Of a DNA stretch of 24,646 nt, positions 15,772 to 22,746 are shown in pieces. The stretch comes from Frankia sp. (GTDB lineage Bacteria; Actinomycetota; Actinomycetes; Frankiales; Frankiaceae), in the NCBI GenBank assembly GCA_019689615.1, contig JADGHD010000007.1, positions 1 to 24,646 of the forward strand. The letters are read 5' to 3'. The notes beneath the pieces were generated by a model. That model was not told the origin of the DNA, did no database searches, and saw nothing but the letters and a program-made list of their open reading frames with translations. The position numbers and the translations under genes are program-made. The number at the start of each line of letters is the position of its first letter. Within the stretch, counting starts at the first letter, position 1.

Positions 15772-17190
15772 GCGCTGCACGGACAGGCGGTCGGGGAAGC
15801 GGCGCAGGCGCGGCTGGCCGTCCGGCCGCAGCTGCGCTGTCGGCCCGAGCCAGCGGCCGAGGCCCTCGACCGCCTCCCCCGCTACCGGATCCCGGCCGGG
15901 CCGATGGACCCGGAGACCGCCTACCAGCTGGTGCACGACGAGCTGATGCTCGACGGCAACGCGCGGCTGAACCTGGCCACGTTCGTCACCACCTGGATGG
16001 ACCCGCTGGCCGACCGGCTGATGGCCGAGTGCGCCGCGAAGAACATGATCGACAAGGACGAGTACCCGCAGACCGCCGAGCTGGAGTCGCGCTGCGTGCG
16101 GATCCTCGCCGACCTCTGGCACGCGCCGGACGTCGGCGACGCGATCGGCTGCTCGACCACGGGCTCGTCCGAGGCGGCCATGCTCGCCGGCCTGGCGATG
16201 GCCCGCCGGTGGCGGGCGCGGCGCCGGTCGGCTGGCCTGCCCACTGACCGGCCCAACCTGGTGATGGGCGCGAACGTCCAGGTCTGCTGGGAGAAGTTCG
16301 CCCGTTACTGGGACGTCGAGGCCCGGCTGGTGCCGCTCGCCCCCGGGCGCACCCATCTGACCGCGCAGGAGGCCGTCGCCCACTGCGACGAGAACACGAT
16401 CGGCGTGGTCGCCATCCTCGGATCGACCTTCGACGGGACATACGAGCCGGTCGCCGAGATAGCCGGCGCGCTCGACCGCCTCGCGGCCGCCGGCGGGCCG
16501 GACGTGCCGGTGCACGTCGACGCCGCGTCCGGCGGGTTCGTCGCCCCGTTCTGCGACCCCGAGCTGGTCTGGGACTTCCGGCTCGACCGGGTCGTCTCGA
16601 TCAACGCGTCGGGGCACAAGTACGGCCTGGTCTATCCGGGCGTCGGCTGGGTGCTCTGGCGCGACCGGGAGCACCTGCCGGAGGAGCTGATCTTCTACGT
16701 CGACTACCTCGGTGGCCGGATGCCGACGTTCGCGCTCAACTTCTCCCGCCCGGGCGCCCAGGTGGTCGCGCAGTACTACTCGCTGCTGCGCCACGGCCGG
16801 GACGGCTACCGACAGGTGATCCAGGGCTGCCGCGACGTCGCGGCCCGGCTCTCCGACCAGGTGGCCGCCATGGGCCCGTTCGAGCTGGTTTCCGCGGGCG
16901 GGACCGGGATCCCCGTGTTCGCCTTCGCCATCCGGGAGGGCTCCGGGGCCGGGTTCACCGTGTTCGACGTGTCGGAGCTGCTGCGGGCCCGCGGCTGGCA
17001 GGTCCCCGCCTACCGGTTCCCACCGGCGCTGCAGGAGCTCACCGTCCTGCGGGTGGTCGTGCGCAACGGCTTCGGCCCCGACCTGGCCGACCTGCTGATC
17101 GCCGACCTGCGCCGGGTCGTCGACCGCCTCGGCACCGCTGGCCGGGCCGCCCCGGTCCCGGCCGAGGCCGCCACCGGCTTCCACCACTGA
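15769..17190 (+). CDS. gadB: Glutamate decarboxylase (PLP-dependent, group II)
   Basis: This 473-residue enzyme converts L-glutamate to GABA and CO2, consuming a proton. Family motifs are clear: NLATFVTTWM (about 68-77), the KNMIDKDEYP stretch (about 91-100), TTGSSEAAMLA (about 130-140), HVDAASGGF with Asp251 contacting PLP, and SINASGHKYG with Lys284 as the Schiff-base lysine. Length is that of bacterial GadB and plant GAD. The GTG at 15769 has no ribosome binding site but is placed right after a -10-like element, so a leaderless transcript is proposed. No GABA antiporter gene is nearby, so an acid-resistance role cannot be confirmed; GABA metabolism is an alternative. The preceding gene may supply glutamate. 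The enzyme assignment is firm. Confidence 0.95.
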   Translation: MALHGQAVGEAAQARLAVRPQLRCRPEPAAEALDRLPRYRIPAGPMDPETAYQLVHDELMLDGNARLNLATFVTTWMDPLADRLMAECAAKNMIDKDEYPQTAELESRCVRILADLWHAPDVGDAIGCSTTGSSEAAMLAGLAMARRWRARRRSAGLPTDRPNLVMGANVQVCWEKFARYWDVEARLVPLAPGRTHLTAQEAVAHCDENTIGVVAILGSTFDGTYEPVAEIAGALDRLAAAGGPDVPVHVDAASGGFVAPFCDPELVWDFRLDRVVSINASGHKYGLVYPGVGWVLWRDREHLPEELIFYVDYLGGRMPTFALNFSRPGAQVVAQYYSLLRHGRDGYRQVIQGCRDVAARLSDQVAAMGPFELVSAGGTGIPVFAFAIREGSGAGFTVFDVSELLRARGWQVPAYRFPPALQELTVLRVVVRNGFGPDLADLLIADLRRVVDRLGTAGRAAPVPAEAATGFHH

Positions 17191-17219
17191 CGCCGAGCGC
17201 GGCCCAGGGGCGAGGACAC

Positions 17220-19040
17220 GTGGCCAGGCGAGCGCGACCGTCCCCGTCGGCATCGGCACGGCCAGCCGCATCACCCCGGCCGGCGCAGCGGCCGTCCCGG
17301 CCGGACGGCGAGCCCGGCAGCTCGGGCCACTCGCCAGGGGCGCCCCGTTCGCTGGCGGCCTACCAGCGCAAGCGGGACTTCGGCAGCACGCCGGAGCCGG
17401 CCGGCGGGGTGCCGGTGCCGAGCGCCGACGGACCGCGCCGGTTCGTGGTGCAGCGCCACCGCGCCCGGCGGCTGCACTACGACCTGCGGTTCGAGATCGA
17501 CGGCGTGCTCGTGAGCTGGGCCGTGCCGCGGGGGCCGACGTTGGACCCGAAGGCCCGCCGGATGGCCGTGCATGTCGAGGACCACCCGATCGAGTACCTG
17601 GACTTCGAGGGCGTGATCCCGCCCGGCCAGTACGGCGGCGGGGACGTGATCGTCTGGGACATCGGCACCTGGGAGCCGCACGGCACCGACGACCCGGCGG
17701 CCGCGGTCGCCGCCGGCGAGCTGCACGCCGAGGTGACGGGGCACAAGCTGCGCGGCCGGCTGGTCCTGATCCGCCGCGGCCAGGAGGACGGGCCGGGCGA
17801 CGGCAAGGAGCAGTGGCTGCTGCTGCACAAACGGGACGAGCACGCCGTCCCCGGCTGGGACCCCGAGGACCACCCCCGGTCGGTGCTCAGCGGCCGGACG
17901 AACGAGGAGGTGAGGGCCGACCCGGACCGCACCTGGCTGTCGGACCTGCCACCCGAGCGGGCCTCGGTACCCGTCCGCGCGGCCGCCGCCAGGACCGCCC
18001 AGGCCGCGCCCGGACCGCCTCCCCGCGCAACCGGCGCTTCGCGGACGGACGGCGACGCCGGGCAGAGCGGCGCTCCCGCCGCGGACATCGCGGGGCCGAG
18101 CGACGACGAGCTCGCGGCTTTGGCCGCGCTCGGCGCGGCCGGCACCTGGGAGGTGTTCGGCCGACGGCTGCGGCTCACCAACCTCGACAAGGTGCTGTTC
18201 CCGCCCCGCCAGGGCGGGCCGCCGGTGACCAAGCGGGAGCTGGTGGGCTACGCGGCGAGGATCGCGCCGGTCGTGCTCCCCTACCTGTCGGGGCGGCCAC
18301 TGAACATGCACCGCTTCCCGAACGGCGCGCAGGCCAGGGGCTTCTGGCACAAGCAGCTGCCCGCGCACGCCCCCGACTGGGTGCCCCGGTGGCACAACCC
18401 GGCCGCCGACCCCGGCGAGACCAGCACGTACCTGGTCGTCGACGAGCCGGCGGCGCTCGTCTGGGCGGCCAACTTCGGCGCGCTGGAATGGCACGCCTGG
18501 ACCTCGACCACGGCCACGCCGGACCACCCCAGCTACGCGCTCATCGACATCGACCCGGGGACCGCCACCTCCTGGGCGGAGGTGCTGACGCTCGCCCGCC
18601 TGCACCGCACCGCCTTGGAGCACCTGGACGTGCTCGCGCGGCCCAAGGTCACCGGACGGCGCGGCATCCAGATCTGGATCCCGGTGGCGCCCGGAACCAC
18701 CTTCGACCAGACCCGCGCCTGGGTGGAGGGGCTGTCCCGCGCGGTCGGCGCGGTGGTGCCCGACCTCGTGAGCTGGAAATGGGAGGTGCGCGACCGCGGC
18801 GGGCACGCCCGGCTCGACTACACGCAGAACGCGCTGAACAAGACGCTCGTCGCGCCCTACAGCCCGCGCGCCGCGGCCGGAGCGCCGATATCCGCGCCCA
18901 TCGACTGGGACGAGCTCGACGACCCGGAACTGCGCCCGGACGGCGTCACCATCCGCACGGTGTTCGACCGCCTCGCCGGGCGCGGCGACCCGTTCCGGGC
19001 GCTCCTCGCCGGCGGCCCGCCGCTCCCTCCGCTGTCGTGA
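17220..19040 (+). CDS. LigD-like phosphoesterase-polymerase protein lacking the ligase domain
   Basis: This 606-residue protein is related to the bacterial NHEJ enzyme LigD. After a basic, disordered N-terminus (1-45) comes the 3'-phosphoesterase domain (about 72-207), with RHRARRLHYDLRFE (His80, His86, Asp88) and HVEDHPIEYLDFEG. An Ala/Pro/Gly-rich linker of about 100 residues (about 208-308) follows. The primase-polymerase domain (about 310-600) has its metal-binding pair in LIDIDPG (Asp443, Asp445) and a third Asp533 in RLDYTQN. The ATP-dependent ligase domain found in three-domain LigD is absent. At GRRGIQIW, Gln484 stands where I recall a His in canonical LigD polymerases. GTG at 17220 follows GAGGA closely. 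No Ku gene is in the window. A role in DNA end processing and gap filling is likely, with a ligase supplied in trans. Confidence 0.92.
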   Translation: MARRARPSPSASARPAASPRPAQRPSRPDGEPGSSGHSPGAPRSLAAYQRKRDFGSTPEPAGGVPVPSADGPRRFVVQRHRARRLHYDLRFEIDGVLVSWAVPRGPTLDPKARRMAVHVEDHPIEYLDFEGVIPPGQYGGGDVIVWDIGTWEPHGTDDPAAAVAAGELHAEVTGHKLRGRLVLIRRGQEDGPGDGKEQWLLLHKRDEHAVPGWDPEDHPRSVLSGRTNEEVRADPDRTWLSDLPPERASVPVRAAAARTAQAAPGPPPRATGASRTDGDAGQSGAPAADIAGPSDDELAALAALGAAGTWEVFGRRLRLTNLDKVLFPPRQGGPPVTKRELVGYAARIAPVVLPYLSGRPLNMHRFPNGAQARGFWHKQLPAHAPDWVPRWHNPAADPGETSTYLVVDEPAALVWAANFGALEWHAWTSTTATPDHPSYALIDIDPGTATSWAEVLTLARLHRTALEHLDVLARPKVTGRRGIQIWIPVAPGTTFDQTRAWVEGLSRAVGAVVPDLVSWKWEVRDRGGHARLDYTQNALNKTLVAPYSPRAAAGAPISAPIDWDELDDPELRPDGVTIRTVFDRLAGRGDPFRALLAGGPPLPPLS

Positions 19041-19059
19041 CCGCTTGCCCTCGGCCGGG

Positions 19060-19135
19060 CCCGGCGGCCGCGGCAGGACCCGGCGGCCGCAGCAGGACCC
19101 GGCGGCCGCGGCAGGGCCGGCCGGCCGCGGCAGGG
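19060..19135. repeat. Four tandem copies of a 19-bp GC-rich unit
   Basis: Units at 19060-19078, 19079-19097, 19098-19116 and 19117-19135 follow CCCGGCGGCCGCGGCAGGR with one or two substitutions. They lie 20 nt after the LigD-like gene and before the stop of the convergent Nudix-TerB gene. A 19-bp period would shift the frame if coding, so the repeat is intergenic. It could act as a minisatellite, a termination aid or a protein-binding array. Confidence 0.85.
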
Positions 19136-19171
19136 CCGGGCGAGCGGGCGGGCCGAGGTGGCAGACCGGGA

Positions 19172-20122
19172 TCAGTAGGGGGAGCCGATGCCGAGCGCCG
19201 CGGCGGCCTCGCGGAGCACGGCCTGCTCGACCGGCGGGAACGCGCCGTCGATCCGGCCGATGACCTCGCCGAGCCGCAGCACGGCCGCCGCCTCCGCCGG
19301 CTGGTTGCGCAGCCGGGCGATGTCCCCGAGCGCGATCCGCCGGCCGTTCTCCGGGTCGGTGCGCAGCCGCTCCAGGTGCCGGTCGAACAGCTGCTCGAGC
19401 TCGGTCGCCGAGAAGTTGGTCATGACCGGGTCGGTGGCGAGGAACGCCTGCAGACCGTCCCGCTCGGCCGGGTCGATCCGGCCGTCGGCCGCGGCCACCA
19501 GCGCGCACATCGCCACGGCTGCGTCCCGGAACCGCCGGCCCCGGAACTGGTCGCGGCGCGCGGCGAGCTGGGCCCGCAGCGAGGCGACCGGCGGCCGCCC
19601 GCCGTGCCAGGCGGCCTGGGCCGCGGCCGGCGCCAGCCGCCGCCAGTGCGGGTGGCCGTCCATCAGCCAGCGGCGGGCGGCCCAGGCGACCGGCAGGGGC
19701 GCGAGCCGGGTCACCACGAGCTCGTCGTCGTCGACCTCCCGGATCTCCCGGCCGTTCCAGCTCGTGGGGATTGGGACGCCGGCCGGCCACTCGACCGCGA
19801 ACAGCAGGGTCAGGACGTGTTCGGCGGCTGGGGCGCCCCACGCCCACGCGTCGTCGGCCAGGTGGTCGGCGTCGTCGATGCCGCCGGTCTCGCCAGCGTC
19901 GCCGGTGTGCTCGACCGCGCCGGCGAAGGCCCAGGACCCGGCGATGGGCTCGGCCAGCGGGCCGAGGTGGCGGACGAGCGCCCGCTCGACACCCTCGGCC
20001 TCCCGCACGAGCCCGCCGGGCAGCGTGTGCCAGGCCTGGCCGGCGGCGCGGGCGAGCAGCAGCCCGTGGCCGTGGTGGGCGATCAGGCGGACGTCGAGCT
20101 CGACGGCGGGCGGCACGGCCAT
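19172..20122 (-). CDS. Degenerate-Nudix/TerB fusion protein
   Basis: This 316-residue protein has two parts. Residues about 8-165 read like a Nudix fold (VRLIAHHGHGLLLARAAGQAWHTLPGGLVRE), but the Nudix box is broken: after LPGG, the usual catalytic REUXEE stretch is replaced by RHLGPLAE, so pyrophosphatase activity is doubtful. Residues about 195-314 resemble the TerB/DUF533-like alpha-helical family, with two acidic loops (AADGRIDPAER at 211-221 and RIDGAFPPVEQ at 290-300) that in TerB bind metal. TerB proteins belong to tellurite and general stress systems at the membrane; no other ter gene is present. ATG at 20122 follows AAGGGAAG by 4 nt. The gene lies 93 nt downstream of a more intact Nudix gene on the same strand and is probably cotranscribed with it. 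The domain reading is by eye, the N-terminal half less certain. Confidence 0.75.
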   Translation of the reverse strand: MAVPPAVELDVRLIAHHGHGLLLARAAGQAWHTLPGGLVREAEGVERALVRHLGPLAEPIAGSWAFAGAVEHTGDAGETGGIDDADHLADDAWAWGAPAAEHVLTLLFAVEWPAGVPIPTSWNGREIREVDDDELVVTRLAPLPVAWAARRWLMDGHPHWRRLAPAAAQAAWHGGRPPVASLRAQLAARRDQFRGRRFRDAAVAMCALVAAADGRIDPAERDGLQAFLATDPVMTNFSATELEQLFDRHLERLRTDPENGRRIALGDIARLRNQPAEAAAVLRLGEVIGRIDGAFPPVEQAVLREAAAALGIGSPY

Positions 20123-20215
20123 CGCGCTTCCCTTCGGCGACGGGGCGCGCGGGCAGTGGCGCGCCCGGGGACAGCGGGGCAGGTCGTTGGGCGCGGTTCG
20201 CGCCCGGGACAGTCT

Positions 20216-20659
20216 CTAGCTGACGGGGAGAGTGGTGTGCCAGGACGGCAGCCGGCCACGGGACCAGCCGAGGATCACCTCGGCGAGCGCGCGCGGGCGC
20301 AGGTCGAGGTCGTTGAGCTCACCCAGGTCGACCGAGGAGACGAGCAGCTCCGGGTGGCGGCTGCCGATCTGCGCCGCCCACGGCAGCGGCGCCGCGAAGA
20401 TCACGTTGAGCTCGTGGATCAGGACGCCTTCCTCGGTGTAGGTGTGCTCGGTGCACCCCACGAACTCCATGCGGGTGATGTCGAGCCCGGTCTCCGCGTC
20501 GGTCTCCCGGCGCAGCGCGTCCTCGATGGTCTCGCCGGGCGAGATCTGGCCGCCTGGCAGGAAGTACCAGCGCTCCCCGCGCCGGCTGGCAAGCAGGATC
20601 CGCTCCCCGCCGAAGAACACGATCCGAGCGCTGATCTCGGTGCGTGCCAGCTGGGCCAA
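20216..20659 (-). CDS. Nudix hydrolase
   Basis: This 147-residue single-domain protein should hydrolyse a nucleoside diphosphate linked to another moiety. The Nudix box is at about 36-58: LPGGQISPGETIEDALRRET, then DAETGL. Compared with GX5EX7REUXEEXGU, the first Glu of the EE pair is Ala; the RE pair and second Glu remain, so some activity may persist. Start choice: TTG at 20659 is preceded by GGAGGA with a short spacer, while the GTG at 20683, eight codons earlier, has no ribosome binding site. ATG at 20735, with an excellent GGAGGA, is in another frame and could begin only a short overlapping ORF. It lies upstream of the Nudix-TerB fusion on the same strand. The substrate is unknown. Confidence 0.82.
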   Translation of the reverse strand: MAQLARTEISARIVFFGGERILLASRRGERWYFLPGGQISPGETIEDALRRETDAETGLDITRMEFVGCTEHTYTEEGVLIHELNVIFAAPLPWAAQIGSRHPELLVSSVDLGELNDLDLRPRALAEVILGWSRGRLPSWHTTLPVS

Positions 20660-20683
20660 GGTCTTCCTCCAGATGGGGAGCAC

Positions 20684-21809
20684 GGCCGCGGTCGACGACG
20701 GCCGGGATCTGTGGCAGGGACACCACGGTCAGCATCGGTCATCCTCCCACGAAGGACTGTCCGAATGAGCCCGGTCCCGGTGGGTCCGCCACCCCTGTCC
20801 GAACCGCGACCATCCGGCACCGGCCGCCCTGATTGGCGAGCCGGCCCAGGCGGGGCAGAAACCGGCCCACCCCCGCGGCACAGTCGAGGTACTCCGGGCC
20901 GGGCACCCGCGTCAGGTACGACTCCCCGACGGCGCGGACCCACGGCGGGACAAGGGCCGCGGCGTGCCCGAGCGGCCCGCCGGCCTGCCGTGTCGCCGCC
21001 GCCCCTCGTGATCGGTCCGCCAGCCGGCCCGGCAGCATCTGCCCACACACCCCACGAGCACATCAGTCGCGGTCGAAAAACAACGAGCAAACACCACGGG
21101 AATCGCTTGCGTGATCGCGGGCGGATCCGCTGTCGCCGACCAGGGCAGCCGTCACCGTAACCGGCCGGTGACCGCCCGCGCGAGCGGCGTGGATCGCCCG
21201 ACCTGCCGCAACGCGGTTTTGAGAAGGGACACCGTCGCGAAACCCCGGCCGGCCGTGTCGCAAGCGGCACAACGTCCTGTCCGGTGATGACAAGTGGGCT
21301 GGGCAGGGGATATGGTCGTGACCAGGGTCACCTTGCTTACCAGCCTCACCGGAGACACAAGGAAAGCCCTGCCGCCCATGTCTGGGCATACATTCCAGCA
21401 ACAGTGATACGCGGGGGACGGATGAGGTGTCCTGAATCAACGAGCTGACAACTGCCGCCGGCGGCCCGGCCGGCGCCACCGAAATCCACCTGGCCACCCG
21501 CCAGGGCTGGCCGCCTGGCCGCAGGTGTTCTCACCTGGCCGGCCCGAACGCCGGCCGCGGTCCTGGGCCGGCGCCGTCCAGACACGACTGGAAGTAGGCT
21601 GACTGTCTGCGCCAGGTTGACCGCACCACACCGCAGACCAACAGCGTCGTGGCCTTTTCTGACCCCGGCCAGGACGGTGCCCTCCCCGTTGTCTCCCAAA
21701 AGGTGGGTGGCGAACCTGTCACGTGGCCGGGCCACTGGGCGGACGGGGCGGGCGGCGGCGAGGTCAAGCCGCCTTCTCGATTAGTTGTCCGGCCGCGGGG
21801 ACTGCCAAC
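20684..21809. other. Gene-poor region between the Nudix and roadblock genes
   Basis: About 1.1 kb without a recognisable gene. It contains a 103-codon minus-strand ORF (20739-21050) with coding-like third positions but no recognisable domain, a 6+2+6 palindrome GTGACCAGGGTCAC (21318-21331), and patches of lower GC around 21068-21105 and 21380-21410 that may hold promoters. A very short plus-strand ORF of eight codons lies at 21422-21448. Promoters for both flanking genes must be here, but I cannot place them with confidence. I see no tRNA-like or transposon-like structure. Confidence 0.6.
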
Positions 21810-22208
21810 ATGAATGTGATGAGTACGACGATGGACATCGACGCCGTCGAGGCGGAGCTGGCCGCCCTGCGCGAGCGGGTGGACGGCGTTACCGGCAGCG
21901 CGGTCGGGTCAGCGGACGGACTGCTGATCACCCACGACTCTGGTGACTTCCGGCCGGAAGGGCTCGCCGCCATGGCGGCCGTCGCGCTCGGCCTCGGCAG
22001 GCGGATCGGTGCCGAAGCGGGTATCGGATCCCTGCGCGAGGTGGTCACCCGCGCCGACAAGGGCTACGTCGTCGTCTACGCGATCCGGGACACCGCCCTT
22101 CTCGTCGTCCTCGGCGACGAGAACCTCGCCCTCGGCCGCCTCCACCTGCACGCCCGGTTCGCCATCGCGCGCCTCAGCGAGCTGCTGAGCCTGCGTCCCT
22201 TCGCCTGA
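21810..22208 (+). CDS. Roadblock/LC7 domain protein
   Basis: This 132-residue protein is almost entirely one roadblock/LC7 fold: an N-terminal helix (DIDAVEAELAALRERVDGV), the strand pair GSAVGSADGLLITHD, a central helix (GLAAMAAVALGLGRRIG) and the strands GYVVVYAIRDTALLVVLGDE. In actinobacteria such proteins are usually GTPase partners in conservon (cvn) operons or polarity modules. No MglA/CvnD-type GTPase, DUF742 protein or sensor kinase is adjacent here, so the partner is unknown. ATG at 21810 has GGGGA 8 nt upstream; ATG at 21819 is an alternative three codons later. A strong terminator follows. It is convergent with a second roadblock gene. Confidence 0.85.
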   Translation: MNVMSTTMDIDAVEAELAALRERVDGVTGSAVGSADGLLITHDSGDFRPEGLAAMAAVALGLGRRIGAEAGIGSLREVVTRADKGYVVVYAIRDTALLVVLGDENLALGRLHLHARFAIARLSELLSLRPFA

Positions 22209-22226
22209 CCCGCTCGGCGGCCAGAC

Positions 22227-22258
22227 CGCACCGGCCCCGGAATGCCGGGGCCGGTGCG
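22227..22258 (+). terminator. Intrinsic-type terminator after the first roadblock gene
   Basis: CGCACCGGCCCCGG (22227-22240) and its exact complement (22245-22258) form a 14-bp stem with loop AATG, followed by AGTTTGTG. It lies 18 nt after the stop codon and between two convergent genes, so it could also serve the opposite strand. Confidence 0.88.
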
Positions 22259-22311
22259 AGTTTGTGTCCGGGCGCGGCGGCCGTCCGCCACCGGGCGGCG
22301 GCGTCGGCCGG

Positions 22312-22746
22312 TCAGAGGCTGGCGGCGTGCTGGGTGACGATGCGGCGGGCCTGCGCGAAGAGCATGCCCACGTTGACGGAGCGACGGCAGACGGCGGCGA
22401 CGACGATGTCCTGGTGGTTGGCCAGCCGGATGAACAGGTGGGTCAGGTTGTCGCTGTTGACCAGGATCTCCTGGAAGAAATGCCGGTCGCCGACGACGCC
22501 GCGGCGCTCCTTGAAGATGTTCTCGATCAGGATGACCGTGCGTCCCTGGAACATGTCCAGAGTCGCGCCGGCCAGCAGGTCGAGCACCTGGGTCGGGTGG
22601 GTGTCGACGGTCTCGTAGGCGATGAGCATTCCGGTCGACATGTCGACCACGCCGGACGCCACGCACTCCGGCACCTCGGCGCGCAGCGTCCTGGTAAGCG
22701 ACATGACGACGTCGGAGAAGCTCTGGCCGTTCATGGTTGTCGACAT
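22312..22746 (-). CDS. Roadblock/LC7-like domain protein
   Basis: This 144-residue cytoplasmic protein matches the roadblock/LC7 pattern: an N-terminal helix (SDVVMSLTRTLRAEVPECV), the strand pair SGVVDMSTGMLIAYE, a helix (TQVLDLLAGATLDMFQG) and strands HLFIRLANHQDIVVAAVCRRSVNVG. It differs from its convergent neighbour by an insertion of about 20 residues in the middle (IENIFKERRGVVGDRHFFQEILVNS), so the two are not simple duplicates. ATG at 22746 follows GGAGGA by 6 nt; the open frame reaching 23274 upstream is not credible coding sequence. Proteins of this kind form homodimers that bind small GTPases or scaffold signalling. No such partner is in the window, so function is open. Confidence 0.8.
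   Translation of the reverse strand: MSTTMNGQSFSDVVMSLTRTLRAEVPECVASGVVDMSTGMLIAYETVDTHPTQVLDLLAGATLDMFQGRTVILIENIFKERRGVVGDRHFFQEILVNSDNLTHLFIRLANHQDIVVAAVCRRSVNVGMLFAQARRIVTQHAASL

Noticed and set aside
12028..17274. An open minus-strand frame of about 1748 codons
   Set aside because: Only its first 476 codons from the stop side, up to 13458, read as a real protein. The rest is antisense to the third SDR, amidotransferase and gadB and is composed of low-complexity Arg/Pro/Gly/Val stretches typical of antisense frames in high-GC DNA.
19060..19135. CRISPR array
   Set aside because: The 19-bp units are directly adjacent with no spacers, and no cas gene is present.
17271..19847. An 858-codon minus-strand frame opposite the LigD-like gene
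   Set aside because: It is antisense to conserved phosphoesterase and polymerase motifs and crosses into the convergent gene in another frame. Its composition is that of a shadow frame.
17813..21160. A 1115-codon plus-strand frame
   Set aside because: It overlaps the LigD-like gene in a different frame and runs antisense through both Nudix genes and through the tandem repeat. No motif is recognisable.
21318..21331. Palindrome GTGACCAGGGTCAC as an operator
   Set aside because: It is short (6-bp arms), occurs once, and lies about 480 nt from the nearest start. It is expected by chance at this GC content.
21422..21448. An eight-codon ORF (MRCPESTS) after GGGGGA, considered as a leader peptide
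   Set aside because: The spacing from the purine run to the ATG is only 3 nt, the next gene starts more than 350 nt away, and no attenuator hairpin was found between them.
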